A stretch of 31,759 nt of DNA, from NCBI GenBank assembly GCA_046262415.1, contig JBHEMU010000104.1, positions 1 to 31,759 on the forward strand, read 5' to 3'. The notes below the pieces were generated by a model. The model saw only the letters and a list, made by a program, of their open reading frames with translations. It did no database searches and was not told the origin of the DNA. Below, in pieces: positions 1-7,680 of the stretch. Position 1 is the first letter of the stretch, and the number at the start of each line of letters is the position of its first letter. The translations under genes and the position numbers were made by a program. The DNA comes from JACDAS01 sp046262415. Lineage in GTDB: Bacteria; Actinomycetota; Thermoleophilia; Gaiellales; Gaiellaceae.

Positions 1-371
1 CCCTGCCGCTCCCTCCCCGGAAGCTTTCGCGTCAGCACCGCCACGCGTGCGAGCTCCCCGACGCGGCCCGGCAGCACCGCGTTCGCGAAGAGTCCGACCG
101 AAAAGGCCGAGAACACGAGCCGCGCGTCCGGATGGGGTGGCGGAAGCGCCTGGTTGATCACGGTGCGCCAGGCGAAGGCGCGGACGACGACGGAGACGAG
201 GTTGAGGCCGATCGCGGCGACGACCCACTCCCAGCGAACGACCGTGAAGGCGTCCGCGACGAGGTCCCACTCCGGGCCGCGCTTCCAGAGGAGGACGGCG
301 ACGGCGACGGCGACCGCCAGGACGGCGGCCGTCCGGACCCAAGGGCTGCGCAGCGGCGCCGGCAGCTTCAC
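1..371 (-). CDS. Flippase-like integral membrane protein (LPG synthase TM / UPF0104 family), partial
   Basis: This reading frame has no stop codon before the left edge, so only the first ~123 codons are seen. It starts with GTG at 371, overlapping the stop of the upstream glycosyltransferase in a GTGA junction, which indicates translational coupling. The visible part has a hydrophobic N-terminal helix (VRTAAVLAVAVAVAVLLW), a second one (WEWVVAAIGLNLVSVVV), then a stretch ending NAVLPGRVGELARVAVLTRK. A proline-arginine-GE-x-x-R element between helices is typical of the lysylphosphatidylglycerol-synthase transmembrane region, also called the AglD/UPF0104 family. These are multi-spanning membrane proteins often found next to glycosyltransferases and thought to handle lipids or lipid-linked sugars. 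The family call rests on this motif plus the context; the substrate cannot be inferred. Confidence 0.7.
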   Translation of the reverse strand, partial: MKLPAPLRSPWVRTAAVLAVAVAVAVLLWKRGPEWDLVADAFTVVRWEWVVAAIGLNLVSVVVRAFAWRTVINQALPPPHPDARLVFSAFSVGLFANAVLPGRVGELARVAVLTRKLPGRERQ

Positions 372-1516
372 GAGGCCGCGACGAGATCCGCCGGGGCGCG
401 GCCCGAGACGAGGCCGTAGATCTCGGCGAGGCGCGCGGCGATCCGGTCCCACGAGTAGCGCTCCTTCGCGACCTCGCGGGCGGCCTTCCCCAGGAGGCGG
501 CGGCGCGGCTCGTCGGCGACGAGGGACGCGACCGCGTCGACCAGCGCCCCGAGGTCGCCGGGCGGCACCAGCAGGCCGGTCTCGGGTGCCATCACGGCCC
601 GGTAGCCGGCGATGTCGGAGGCGACCACGGGCGTCGCGCACGCGAAGGCTCTGGTCAGGACCATGCCGAAGCTCTCCATGCCCGTCGAGGGGGCGAGCAA
701 CGCCTTCGCTGCCAGCAACTCCTCGGTCAGCCGCTCCTGACTGAGGAAGCCGAGCACGTCGATGCCCTCCTCGCCGACCCGGTGGCGCGCGAGCAGGAGG
801 CGGACAGCGAGCGGGTCGGCTCCGACGAGCCGGAGGCGAAGCCCCGTGCGGCGGTGGAGCTCCGGCCAGGCGCGCAGGAGCACCGGCAGTCCCTTGCGCG
901 GATCGTGCCGGCCGATGAACACGACGTGGTGCGCCCGGCCGTCGGGCTCCGCCTGCGGCGGGATCAGGACCCCGTTCGGTATCACCTCGTACTCGCCGGG
1001 CAGCCAGCGGGAAACGGATGCGCGCGCCTGCTCGGAGACCGCGATCCGGTGGTCGATGCGGTCGGCGAGGAACCCCCACATCTTAACGCCTCCACGCATC
1101 CAGCCCAGGTTGCCGGCGGCGTGCCAGGTCGCGACGAGCGGGCACTGTGCCCGCGCGAGCGTGGCGATGCAGATCGCGGGCGTCATCGGCTCGTGCAGGT
1201 GCACGACGTCGAAGCGCTCGCGCTGGAGGATGCGTCTGATCCGGCCGGGCGTGCGCGGGCTGAGCACGATGTTCGGCAGGGATCCGTTCGCGGGGACGAT
1301 CACGGAGCGGCCGACCGGGAGGACGCCCGCAGGTGGGTCGTCGTGCCTGCCGTGGCGGGGATGCAGGACTCGCGTGAAGGTTCCGGGCGGATCGTTTCCG
1401 ATGATCGTCCGCACCTCGATCCCGAGCCGGCCGAGCGCCTCGGCCTGGAGCTCGGCATGCTCGTTCACCGCCCCCCAGAAGGACCACGAGAACGGTACGA
1501 CGATTCCCACCTTCAC
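368..1516 (-). CDS. GT4-family glycosyltransferase, PimA-like
   Basis: This 382-residue protein has the GT-B two-domain layout of GT4 enzymes. Its N-terminus MKVGIVVPFSW is followed by a glycine-containing loop, the HLHEP segment (about residue 106) and ATWHAAG, all as in phosphatidylinositol mannosyltransferase PimA. The C-terminal domain contains FIGRHDPRKGL and the nucleotide-sugar site ESFGMVLTRAFACATPVVAS. It probably transfers a sugar from a nucleotide sugar to a lipid acceptor at the inner face of the membrane. The second glutamate of the EX7E motif is replaced by arginine (AGA codon), which is unusual. The start is GTG at 1516, seven bases after a TAGTCT hexamer, with no clear Shine-Dalgarno. 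The flippase-like gene follows with a 4-base overlap, so the two are probably one envelope-lipid operon. PimA itself is possible, but acceptor and sugar are not proven. Confidence 0.85.
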   Translation of the reverse strand: MKVGIVVPFSWSFWGAVNEHAELQAEALGRLGIEVRTIIGNDPPGTFTRVLHPRHGRHDDPPAGVLPVGRSVIVPANGSLPNIVLSPRTPGRIRRILQRERFDVVHLHEPMTPAICIATLARAQCPLVATWHAAGNLGWMRGGVKMWGFLADRIDHRIAVSEQARASVSRWLPGEYEVIPNGVLIPPQAEPDGRAHHVVFIGRHDPRKGLPVLLRAWPELHRRTGLRLRLVGADPLAVRLLLARHRVGEEGIDVLGFLSQERLTEELLAAKALLAPSTGMESFGMVLTRAFACATPVVASDIAGYRAVMAPETGLLVPPGDLGALVDAVASLVADEPRRRLLGKAAREVAKERYSWDRIAARLAEIYGLVSGRAPADLVAAS

Positions 1517-1523
1517 CCTGAGG

Positions 1524-1529
1524 AGACTA
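1524..1529 (-). promoter_or_regulatory. -10 element (TAGTCT), leaderless type
   Basis: TAGTCT on the minus strand lies seven bases before the GTG of the glycosyltransferase, placing the expected transcription start at or next to the start codon. No convincing -35 was found. Confidence 0.5.
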
Positions 1530-1586
1530 TGCCGCCCGGGAAAGCCCCGCGGGTGGGCGGGGCTCTCGCCGGTCGGGGCCTCCGGC

Positions 1587-1775
1587 TCAGACGGAGGTCG
1601 TCTCTGCCGCGCGCTCCGGGCGGAGGCGCCTGATCAGGTCGGCCACGTCCGCGGTCTCCTGCTCCAGGTCCTTCTGATGCTCCTCGAGCGCCCGTAGGAG
1701 CTCCTCTGCGTTCAGCACGCGGGCGCGGCCGCAGCCGCGTCGATGGCGTGAGCGATGTCGATGCACTTGCTTCAC
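1587..1775 (-). CDS. Small coiled-coil protein coupled to PadR regulator
   Basis: This is a 62-codon ORF whose GTG (1775) overlaps the PadR stop codon as GTGA; the PadR 3' end (GAGGAGAGGAGG) supplies a strong Shine-Dalgarno just upstream. The first ~18 residues are rich in Arg and His and look low-complexity. The rest, LNAEELLRALEEHQKDLEQE and onward, is an acidic, leucine-spaced helix with coiled-coil character. A second in-frame GTG (about codon 20) would give only the helical part, so the true start is uncertain. No family is recognised. PadR genes often have a small co-expressed partner, commonly a membrane protein, but this one has no membrane segment. It may bind the PadR protein or another partner through the helix; that is inference from position only. 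Confidence 0.55.
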   Translation of the reverse strand: MKQVHRHRSRHRRGCGRARVLNAEELLRALEEHQKDLEQETADVADLIRRLRPERAAETTSV

Positions 1776-2161
1776 CTCCTCTCCTCGTAGCGCTGCAGGA
1801 AGCCGCTCATGCGCGCCCGGGTGTCTCGCAGGGCCTCGACCCAGTGGTCGAGCAGGCGATCACCCGCCGGCGTGAGCTCGTACGTGCGCTTCGCAGGCCC
1901 GGGCAGGCCGGCGCTCCACACCGAGGTGACGATGCCGTCCTCCTCGAGCGCGCGCAGGCTGCGATAGAGGTTGCCGACGTCGACGCGCTCACTGCCCATC
2001 AGGTCGGGCAGGCGCTCGATCAGCTCGTAGCCGTGCATCGGGCGCTCGCGGAGGAGTAACAGCAGTGAGGGCTCGACGAAACGCTCGACCCGGGCTTGGA
2101 CGACCCAGCCGGGGCCGACTCGGCGGCGGCACCGGGCTCCGCGGGCATGACGCGCACACAT
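1772..2161 (-). CDS. PadR-family transcriptional regulator
   Basis: A 129-residue protein with a classic PadR winged helix. The segment VERFVEPSLLLLLRERPMHG is followed by YELIERL, then VDVGNLYRSLRALEEDGIVT (recognition helix and wing), then KRTYELTPAGDRLL. The C-terminal helix ends LRDTRARMSGFLQRYEERR and would form the dimer interface. PadR proteins are usually repressors that bind near their own promoter. The ATG at 2161 is chosen because no other usable in-frame start precedes the domain and a perfect TATAAT lies eight bases before it; the resulting transcript would have a leader of only 2-3 bases. Residues 1-20 (MCARHARGARCRRR and on) are an unusual basic extension. The gene is divergent from the deaminase at 2220 and coupled to the small ORF downstream. 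Confidence 0.88.
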   Translation of the reverse strand: MCARHARGARCRRRVGPGWVVQARVERFVEPSLLLLLRERPMHGYELIERLPDLMGSERVDVGNLYRSLRALEEDGIVTSVWSAGLPGPAKRTYELTPAGDRLLDHWVEALRDTRARMSGFLQRYEERR

Positions 2162-2166
2162 GGAGA

Positions 2167-2192
2167 CATATTATAGGTGATTTACATATGTG
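2167..2192. promoter_or_regulatory. AT-rich divergent promoter/operator region with ACATAT repeats
   Basis: Between the two divergent start codons lies a short A+T-rich stretch with the palindrome ACATATGT (2184-2191) and a second ACATAT at 2167-2172. ACAT/ATGT half-sites are typical of PadR operators. The site overlaps the PadR -10 (2170-2175) and the likely promoter of the deaminase, so PadR binding could control both genes. The function is inferred from motif and position. Confidence 0.45.
2170..2175 (-). promoter_or_regulatory. -10 element TATAAT of padR-like gene
   Basis: Perfect consensus TATAAT on the minus strand, eight bases before the ATG at 2161. A weak ATTAAA lies about 17 bases upstream of it as a possible -35. 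It implies an almost leaderless mRNA. Confidence 0.65.
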
Positions 2193-2205
2193 TTTAATCA
2201 GAGGC

Positions 2206-2211
2206 TAGACT
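2206..2211 (+). promoter_or_regulatory. -10 element TAGACT of the deaminase gene
   Basis: TAGACT ends eight bases before the ATG at 2220. A TTTACA at 2181-2186 could serve as -35, with a long 19-base spacer. The same hexamer precedes the cupin gene near 21414. Confidence 0.5.
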
Positions 2212-2219
2212 CGCCGGGC

Positions 2220-3242
2220 ATGGACGCCGGCACCGGTCTCGCCGAGCTGCACACCCACCTCGGCGCCTCGGTGGCCTCGGAGATCCTCTGGAGCCTCGCG
2301 CACGAGCAGGGGATCGCGCTCCCCGTCAAGGACTACTGGGAGTTCGATCGCCTCGTCACGATCGCGGACCCCCGCCGCGTGGACAGCCTCGACGCCCTGA
2401 ACGCGATCTACCACTGGACCGAGTTGATCCAGTCGAGCCCGCTCGCGGTCGAGCGGTCCGTGCACGCGGCGATCGGGGGCGCCTATCGCTCCCAGCGCAT
2501 CACCACGCTCGAGCTGCGGTTCAATCCGATGAAGCGGAACCGCGGCGGCGAGCGCGACCTCGACCACATCATCATGGCCGCGAGCCGCGGGCTCGATCGC
2601 GCGAGTCTCGAGTACCCGCAGGTTCGGGCGGGCCTGATCCTGATGATGGACCGCACCTTCGACGAGCGGCAGAATTCGACCATCGTCGAGAAGGCGATCC
2701 GCTATTCCTCGCGAGGCGTCGTCGGCGTCGACATCGCCGGCCCGAGGCCGCGCGGCGAGCGCTATCCGTACGCGTCGCTCGCGCCGCTGGTGGAGGAGGC
2801 GCGCGAGGCGGGACTCGGCGTGACCATCCATGTGGGCGAGGAGGGCGGCGAGCGGCACGGCGTCGCCGAGATCGCCGAGGTCGTCGAGGCGCTGCGACCC
2901 GACCGCATCGGGCACGGCATCCTGGCCGCGCGGGAGCCGGAGCTGATGGCGGCTCTCCGGGAGTCCGGGATCGTGCTCGAGATCTGCCCGACCTCGAACC
3001 TGCTGACCCGCGCCCTCCCGGACGAGGCCGCCGTCCGCGAGACGTTCCGGGCGTTCGTCGAGCACGGCGTCCGCTTCACGATCGCGACGGACGGCCCCGA
3101 GATGATGCGCACGCACCTCCGTGACGAGTTCGAGCTCCTCAGGCGCATCGGCGCCCTCGACGAGGAGGAGCTCGACGAGGCGAACGCCCGCGCTCACGAG
3201 GCCAGCTTCCTACGCGGCCGCGGCGTGCTTCCGCAGGTGTAA
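2220..3242 (+). CDS. Adenosine deaminase-family metal-dependent hydrolase
   Basis: A TIM-barrel purine deaminase, 340 residues from the ATG at 2220 (a longer GTG start at 2190 would fall inside the promoter). Family ligands are present: the HxH pair in ELHTHLG (H11, H13), IHVGEEGG with metal His204 and catalytic Glu207, RIGHG (His232), EICPTSN, and metal Asp291 in ATDGPEM. In classical adenosine deaminases that last motif is S/T-D-D-P, where the second Asp contacts the purine; here it is Gly. The metal centre therefore looks intact, but the substrate may not be plain adenosine. The gene stands alone, divergent from a PadR regulator that may control it. A hairpin follows its stop codon. Confidence 0.85.
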   Translation: MDAGTGLAELHTHLGASVASEILWSLAHEQGIALPVKDYWEFDRLVTIADPRRVDSLDALNAIYHWTELIQSSPLAVERSVHAAIGGAYRSQRITTLELRFNPMKRNRGGERDLDHIIMAASRGLDRASLEYPQVRAGLILMMDRTFDERQNSTIVEKAIRYSSRGVVGVDIAGPRPRGERYPYASLAPLVEEAREAGLGVTIHVGEEGGERHGVAEIAEVVEALRPDRIGHGILAAREPELMAALRESGIVLEICPTSNLLTRALPDEAAVRETFRAFVEHGVRFTIATDGPEMMRTHLRDEFELLRRIGALDEEELDEANARAHEASFLRGRGVLPQV

Positions 3243-3244
3243 CT

Positions 3245-3265
3245 CCCGAAGATACGCCCTTCGGG
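3245..3265 (+). terminator. Hairpin after the deaminase gene
   Basis: Seven-base stem CCCGAAG/CTTCGGG with a seven-base loop, beginning two bases after the TAA. The following bases (CAATTCCC) are not a good U-tract, so termination strength is uncertain. Confidence 0.4.
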
Positions 3266-3303
3266 CAATTCCCAAGCTGCGGCGAGGGTGCTTTTCTAGC
3301 GCC

Positions 3304-3570
3304 ATGTACACCGCTCTGAAGGACCGGATCCCAGCGATCACGCAACGCCAGCGCCAGGTCGTGGAGCTGATCGCCGCCGGCTGCTCGAACGATGAGGTCG
3401 GACAGCGTCTGGGAATCTCGCCGAGGACCGCGAAGGCGCACTGCGACGTCCTGCGCCAGAAGCTCGGCGTCTCTCGCAGAAGGCAGATTCCAGTCGCGTA
3501 TCGGGCACTGACGGGCCACGATCCGCTCGCGGAAGGCCTCGGGTCGAGTTGGGACGACTCGGGGGGCTGA
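3304..3570 (+). CDS. Stand-alone LuxR-type HTH protein
   Basis: 88 residues from the ATG at 3304. Almost the whole protein is one GerE/LuxR helix-turn-helix: ITQRQRQVVELIAAGCSNDE, then VGQRLGISPRTAKAHCDVL and RQKLGVSRRRQIPVAYRAL. There is no receiver, PAS or ATPase domain, so any signal input must come from another protein or from its own expression level. A larger frame exists upstream but runs antisense-like over the end of the deaminase gene; the ATG start gives exactly the domain. It sits 150 bases before a large LuxR/ATPase regulator on the same strand and might share its regulation. It is a probable DNA-binding regulator with an unknown target. Confidence 0.75.
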   Translation: MYTALKDRIPAITQRQRQVVELIAAGCSNDEVGQRLGISPRTAKAHCDVLRQKLGVSRRRQIPVAYRALTGHDPLAEGLGSSWDDSGG

Positions 3571-3578
3571 CGGCAAAC

Positions 3579-3610
3579 CCCGCGCCTGCGGCCGCTTCGG
3601 CCGTCGCGGG
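3579..3610 (+). terminator. G+C-rich hairpin after the small LuxR gene
   Basis: Outer arms CCCGCG/CGCGGG enclose an inner CGGCCG/CGGCCG stem with a short CTT loop, eight bases after the TGA. There is no T-run, so it may be an attenuating structure rather than an intrinsic terminator. A TAGGGT at 3659-3664 just beyond it could be the -10 for the next gene. Confidence 0.4.
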
Positions 3611-3722
3611 CGCGGGCCAGCCCTGTGCGGCCACTCGAAATTCCGGCGGGCCGGATGTAGGGTGCGTCCAGGGGGACAGGCGAAAGCCCCTCGCGCCCGA
3701 CGCAGCGGAGAGAGAGGCTGGG

Positions 3723-6293
3723 ATGGCGACTGGGCGGCGCAACATCATCAAGCGCCCGCGACTGACCCGCCTGCTCGACGAGAGCACGGCGAAAATCATC
3801 ATGCTCGTGGCGCCGGCGGGGTACGGCAAGACGACCCTGGCCCGCGAGTGGCTCGAGGACAAGCCCCACGTCTGGTACCAGGGTAGCCCCGCATCCGCCG
3901 ACGTTGCGGCACTCGCACTTGGGATTGCTGAGGCCGCCTCTGAGCTCCTCGGGCGCGCAGCTACACGCCTTCAGGTACGTGTTCGCGCAACCGGGGCATT
4001 GGACGACGACCTCGAGGCTTTGGCCAGTCTCCTACGCGAAGACCTGGGCGACTGGCCTCCGGAGGCGTGGTTCGTAATAGATGACTACCACGCCACACGG
4101 GGCTCACCTACTGCCGAAGGGTTCCTAAACATTCTCCTGTCCGCCCTCCCAGCTCGCGTGTTGCTGACCAGCCGGCAGAGACCAGTGTGGGCGACTTCCC
4201 GCCGCATTCTGTATGGCGAACTCGATGAGGTCGGCCGAACGCTTCTCGCTATGAGCCAAGAGGAGGCAACTGCAGTTCTAGCACACTCAAAGCCCGGGCT
4301 GCCAGGCCTAGTCGCGCTAGCCGAAGGCTGGCCTGCGGTCATCGGCCTCGCTGCTCTCTCAGGTGACCGAATGGTAGGTACACACGAGATTCCGGATACT
4401 CTCTACGAGTATTTCGCGGAGGAAGTATTTAGCGCGGCACCTACAGACATCCAACGCTCGCTGAGTCAGCTCTCTCTCGCTCCGACGATCACTCCCGAGA
4501 CGGCAAGCGTATTGCTCGGCGACAAGGCAGCCGAGACTCTGGCAGTCGGCCTACAACTTGGCCTACTCGAGCACACCCAGCGGGACACTTTCTCACTGCA
4601 TCCTCTCCTCCGCAGTGTCCTGAGCTCAAAGCTCCGAGACGCACCCGAGATCACTCCACTCACCTCGGCTCTAAGCAGGTTCCTCCTAGCGCAGCACTCA
4701 TGGGATGATCTCTTCTTGCTGATCACGACTTTCGGACAGGAGGATCTCCTGGAGGAGCTGGTCGCCCGTGCGCTGCCTTCAATGTTGCAAGAGGGTCGCC
4801 TGACCAGTTTGAATCGATGGCTGGACTACGCCCGAGACAATCGCATCGATCGCCCGCTGTTTGATTTTGCTCGAGCTGAGGTCGCGCTCCGGCAAGGATT
4901 GACTTCAAAGGCCGAGCTCTTGGCGCTGCTCAGCGCGGAAGGGCTGTCAAGCCGCCCCGAACTAGCATCCCGCTCTTACTTCATCGTGGGCTCCGTTGCT
5001 CACCGTGAGCAGAGGCAGGCCCAAGCGCTCACGTACTTCACGAAAGCGCGTGAACATGCCCAAACTGATTCGGCAATCAAGGAGGCTGTGTGGGGACAGC
5101 TTTTATGTTCAGCTAGCCTCGAAGATCCTGCGGCTGTCGAGTATCTTGCGGAACTTAGGGAATGGCGCGAGGGACCAGCGACATCACAACTGCAATATGC
5201 AAGCGCGCGCCACGTCTACGGTCTTCGCCTAGGAGATTATCGCGGGATTGCCAAGACGCTCGAGAGCGTGGCTCCTCTCCTGGACAAAATCGACGACCCA
5301 TTCGTGCGCACATCATTTCTCGGCAATTATTCTCATGCACTATCCCTGGCGGCGCGCTATCGCGACGCCGCGGATGTCTCGACTCGCCAGATGGAGGAAA
5401 TAGAGCGCTACCACCTGACCTTCGCGCTGACACCAGGCCTGATCATGCAGGCATACTCGAGCTTGGGTCTCCGCCGTTTTGCCGTGGCGGAGGGCCTTCT
5501 GCGCAGGATTGAAGCGAGTCCGATGGCTACGAACCCGCACCTCTTAGCCACCTCGCGCTGCCTGCATGCACGTTTGCTGCTTGCGAAGGGGTCCTCGGAC
5601 GTAGCACTCGCCCTGATGGACGAGCCTCTGGACGGGCCTCTTGAAGTTTCGATGAAGGGGGAATATCTAGCTACTCGCGCGCTGAGTTTCGCCGCACACG
5701 GTGACTTTGGCGACGCCGAAAGGTCTTCACAAGAGGCCGAGTCGCTCACGAAAGGCATTGAGACAAGGGTGCTGTGCGCCTGCGTCAAGGCGATCGTGGA
5801 GCTTCGGCGTCATGACCCAAGCGCACGGATCAGCGCACACCAAGCATTCGCGGCCGCCGAGGCGGTTGGAAACCTGGATAGCTTCGTTTGCAGCTATCGC
5901 GCCTACCCGCCCCTTCTGTTCGCCCTCGCTGATGAAGGAGACTACGCCGCTCCCCTCACCAGCCTTATGCGGCGGGCGGCCGAGGACGGGCTTGCGTCGC
6001 AGGCTGGCTTGAACGCCACGCCGCGCATCTGCGAAACCTCTCTGTCCCCCCGAGAGATAGAGGTCTTCGAGCTTCTTGCCCAAGGCAAGACCAATCGTGA
6101 AATCGCTCGATTGCTCTATATCTCTGAGTCTACTGCGAAGGTTCATGTCCGCCATATACTGGAGAAGCTGGGTCTTCGGTCACGCACCGAAGCAGCAATA
6201 CACGCGACCACATTTGGCATTCCCTCGCGAGGCCAGGCTAAGCTGCCGCCCTCTCTGAGTCAGGATACTGGGCCGCTTGCAGATCTAGATTGA
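3723..6293 (+). CDS. Large ATP-binding LuxR-family regulator (MalT/LAL type)
   Basis: An 856-residue regulator with a STAND-type NTPase at the N-terminus: Walker A VAPAGYGKTT (residues 29-38) and Walker B WFVIDDYH (116-123). A long helical TPR-like middle follows. The C-terminal LuxR helix-turn-helix reads LSPREIEVFELLAQGKTNRE, then IARLLYISESTAKVHVRHIL. Such proteins oligomerise on ATP and an inducer and then activate transcription; the inducer here is unknown. The ATG at 3723 has GAGAGAGG about nine bases upstream and starts next to the ATPase domain. A TTG at 3549 would add a low-complexity extension. From about 3880 on, base composition is clearly less G+C-rich than the surroundings (row 4381: 31 of 60 bases are G or C), suggesting transfer. 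The 3' end overlaps the convergent HD-GYP gene by 56 bases. Confidence 0.85.
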   Translation: MATGRRNIIKRPRLTRLLDESTAKIIMLVAPAGYGKTTLAREWLEDKPHVWYQGSPASADVAALALGIAEAASELLGRAATRLQVRVRATGALDDDLEALASLLREDLGDWPPEAWFVIDDYHATRGSPTAEGFLNILLSALPARVLLTSRQRPVWATSRRILYGELDEVGRTLLAMSQEEATAVLAHSKPGLPGLVALAEGWPAVIGLAALSGDRMVGTHEIPDTLYEYFAEEVFSAAPTDIQRSLSQLSLAPTITPETASVLLGDKAAETLAVGLQLGLLEHTQRDTFSLHPLLRSVLSSKLRDAPEITPLTSALSRFLLAQHSWDDLFLLITTFGQEDLLEELVARALPSMLQEGRLTSLNRWLDYARDNRIDRPLFDFARAEVALRQGLTSKAELLALLSAEGLSSRPELASRSYFIVGSVAHREQRQAQALTYFTKAREHAQTDSAIKEAVWGQLLCSASLEDPAAVEYLAELREWREGPATSQLQYASARHVYGLRLGDYRGIAKTLESVAPLLDKIDDPFVRTSFLGNYSHALSLAARYRDAADVSTRQMEEIERYHLTFALTPGLIMQAYSSLGLRRFAVAEGLLRRIEASPMATNPHLLATSRCLHARLLLAKGSSDVALALMDEPLDGPLEVSMKGEYLATRALSFAAHGDFGDAERSSQEAESLTKGIETRVLCACVKAIVELRRHDPSARISAHQAFAAAEAVGNLDSFVCSYRAYPPLLFALADEGDYAAPLTSLMRRAAEDGLASQAGLNATPRICETSLSPREIEVFELLAQGKTNREIARLLYISESTAKVHVRHILEKLGLRSRTEAAIHATTFGIPSRGQAKLPPSLSQDTGPLADLD

Positions 6294-7626
6294 AGTCAGA
6301 GCGCGTTGCCATCCTATAGTCCTCGTCGGCAGTGGCAAGAATCGCCTCGAATGCAGCCACGACAGTCGTGTCGAACTGGCTTTCGACGGACTGGGCCAGA
6401 CGCATGCGCGCAACCCGGCTTGGCATTGCGTCGCGGTAGGCGCGATCAGACGTCATGGCATTGTACGCGTCAGCGGCGAAGATGATCCGCGACAGCAGAG
6501 GTATATCGTCACCTGCGCAGCCGTCGGGATACCCCTTGCCGTCCCAGCGCTCATGGTGGTGACGCACAATCGCCGCAATCTCAGCGTAGTCCTCTACCTT
6601 TCGGAGAATCCGCTCCCCGATCGCTGAGTGCTCCTCGATCTGTCGGCGCTCTTCGAGGGTGAGCGCGCCTGGTTTCTCGAGAATCCCAGCCGGAAGGCCA
6701 ATCTTTCCGATGTCATGCACTAGGCCGCAGAGATGGACGAGATCCTGCTCGCGACTCGTGAGGCCGAGACGGGCTGCGATGTCTCGGGCATAGATGGCCA
6801 CAGCGGCAGAGTGTCCGGCTGTGTAGCGATCTCTCGCATCGAGCGTTGCAACCAACGCCGTGGCGAACGAGAGGTTTGCCTTTTCAAGCCGCTTGTTCAC
6901 TGCGGCAAACGCCTCCGTGAGCTGTCGCTGCTCCTGGTACAGCGCATAAATCTGCTGCGCCCCGAGCGCCGGCACAAAGAAGAGTAGGAGTGTCCACGGC
7001 GAGAGCCCCTCGTAGGCCAGGACTAGGAGAACGACGACCGGCGCAAACAGTGGAACTGCAAGAAGTGCCAGCGGCGTCAATGTTCGAAACACTGACCGCA
7101 TGTCGCCCTGCCCCCGAAGCCGGTACGCGACTGCGGTGTTCGCTGTATCCAGCAGCTCCGACAGGAGCGCACCGGCTGTGGCGGCGAGTATGACACCGCC
7201 GAGACGACTGCCCGGAAGCCCGCTGACAGCCGTAACTACGAGGCCGGTCGCACCCCACACAAGCGCACGACTGCTCGTGAACGCCACCCACTTGAGGTAG
7301 GGGGACCTAAACTGGGCAAGGAAGGATGCGGCGCCCACGAGCATCGCCGCCAGAGGCCCGTACATCACAGCCGCGAAGAGGCTGGGCAGCAACGAGATGG
7401 AGACTTCGAGATTTCCTGGGAGGGCTACTCGCTTCCGTTCGGACACCGCCGCCACGAGCGCCAAGCCGACGACAACCCAAGGGTTTCCGAAGGACTCCTC
7501 AGAGACCGCCAGCGCCGCAGCCATCCCCGCGGCTCCCATGACAAGGACCGTTAGGTAAACGGCGAGCGGAGCATCAATCCGACGAAATCTGAGGAAATCT
7601 CTGTTCAAAACTACTTGTACTTTCAC
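6238..7626 (-). CDS. Membrane-anchored HD-GYP domain phosphodiesterase
   Basis: A ~462-residue protein. The N-terminal half (about residues 22-230) has about six or seven hydrophobic segments and looks like a membrane sensor region. The C-terminal half is a complete HD-GYP domain: TAGHSAAVAIYARDIAARLG, HDIGKIGLP, IEEHSAIGERIL, VRHHHERWDGKGYPDG (GYP near 367) and ADAYNAMTSDRAYR. HD-GYP enzymes with intact HD and GYP residues typically hydrolyse cyclic di-GMP or related cyclic dinucleotides. The start is placed at GTG 7626, seven bases after a TATACC; a TTG codon directly before it is an alternative. It is convergent with the large LuxR regulator (56-base 3' overlap) and shares that gene's lower G+C. 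No GGDEF synthase is present in the window. Confidence 0.88.
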   Translation of the reverse strand: MKVQVVLNRDFLRFRRIDAPLAVYLTVLVMGAAGMAAALAVSEESFGNPWVVVGLALVAAVSERKRVALPGNLEVSISLLPSLFAAVMYGPLAAMLVGAASFLAQFRSPYLKWVAFTSSRALVWGATGLVVTAVSGLPGSRLGGVILAATAGALLSELLDTANTAVAYRLRGQGDMRSVFRTLTPLALLAVPLFAPVVVLLVLAYEGLSPWTLLLFFVPALGAQQIYALYQEQRQLTEAFAAVNKRLEKANLSFATALVATLDARDRYTAGHSAAVAIYARDIAARLGLTSREQDLVHLCGLVHDIGKIGLPAGILEKPGALTLEERRQIEEHSAIGERILRKVEDYAEIAAIVRHHHERWDGKGYPDGCAGDDIPLLSRIIFAADAYNAMTSDRAYRDAMPSRVARMRLAQSVESQFDTTVVAAFEAILATADEDYRMATRSDFNLDLQAAQYPDSERAAA

Positions 7627-7641
7627 CAAAAGGGGTATACG
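7615..7641. promoter_or_regulatory. Overlapping divergent promoter around palindrome GTATAC
   Basis: The palindrome GTATAC (7635-7640) reads as TATACC on the minus strand (7634-7639), seven bases before the HD-GYP start. On the plus strand it reads as TATACG (7636-7641), preceded by TTGTAC at 7615-7620 with a 15-base spacer. The two promoters would exclude each other sterically. Inferred from motifs only. Confidence 0.45.
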
Positions 7642-7680
7642 ATGGTCGTGCCGTCAGTCCCCCCACCCTAGGAGACCATC

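Noticed and set aside
3549..3722. Extended TTG start for the large LuxR regulator
   Set aside because: The extra 58 residues are Ala/Gly/Pro-rich, cover the hairpin at 3579-3610 and overlap the previous gene; the ATG at 3723 has a ribosome-binding site.
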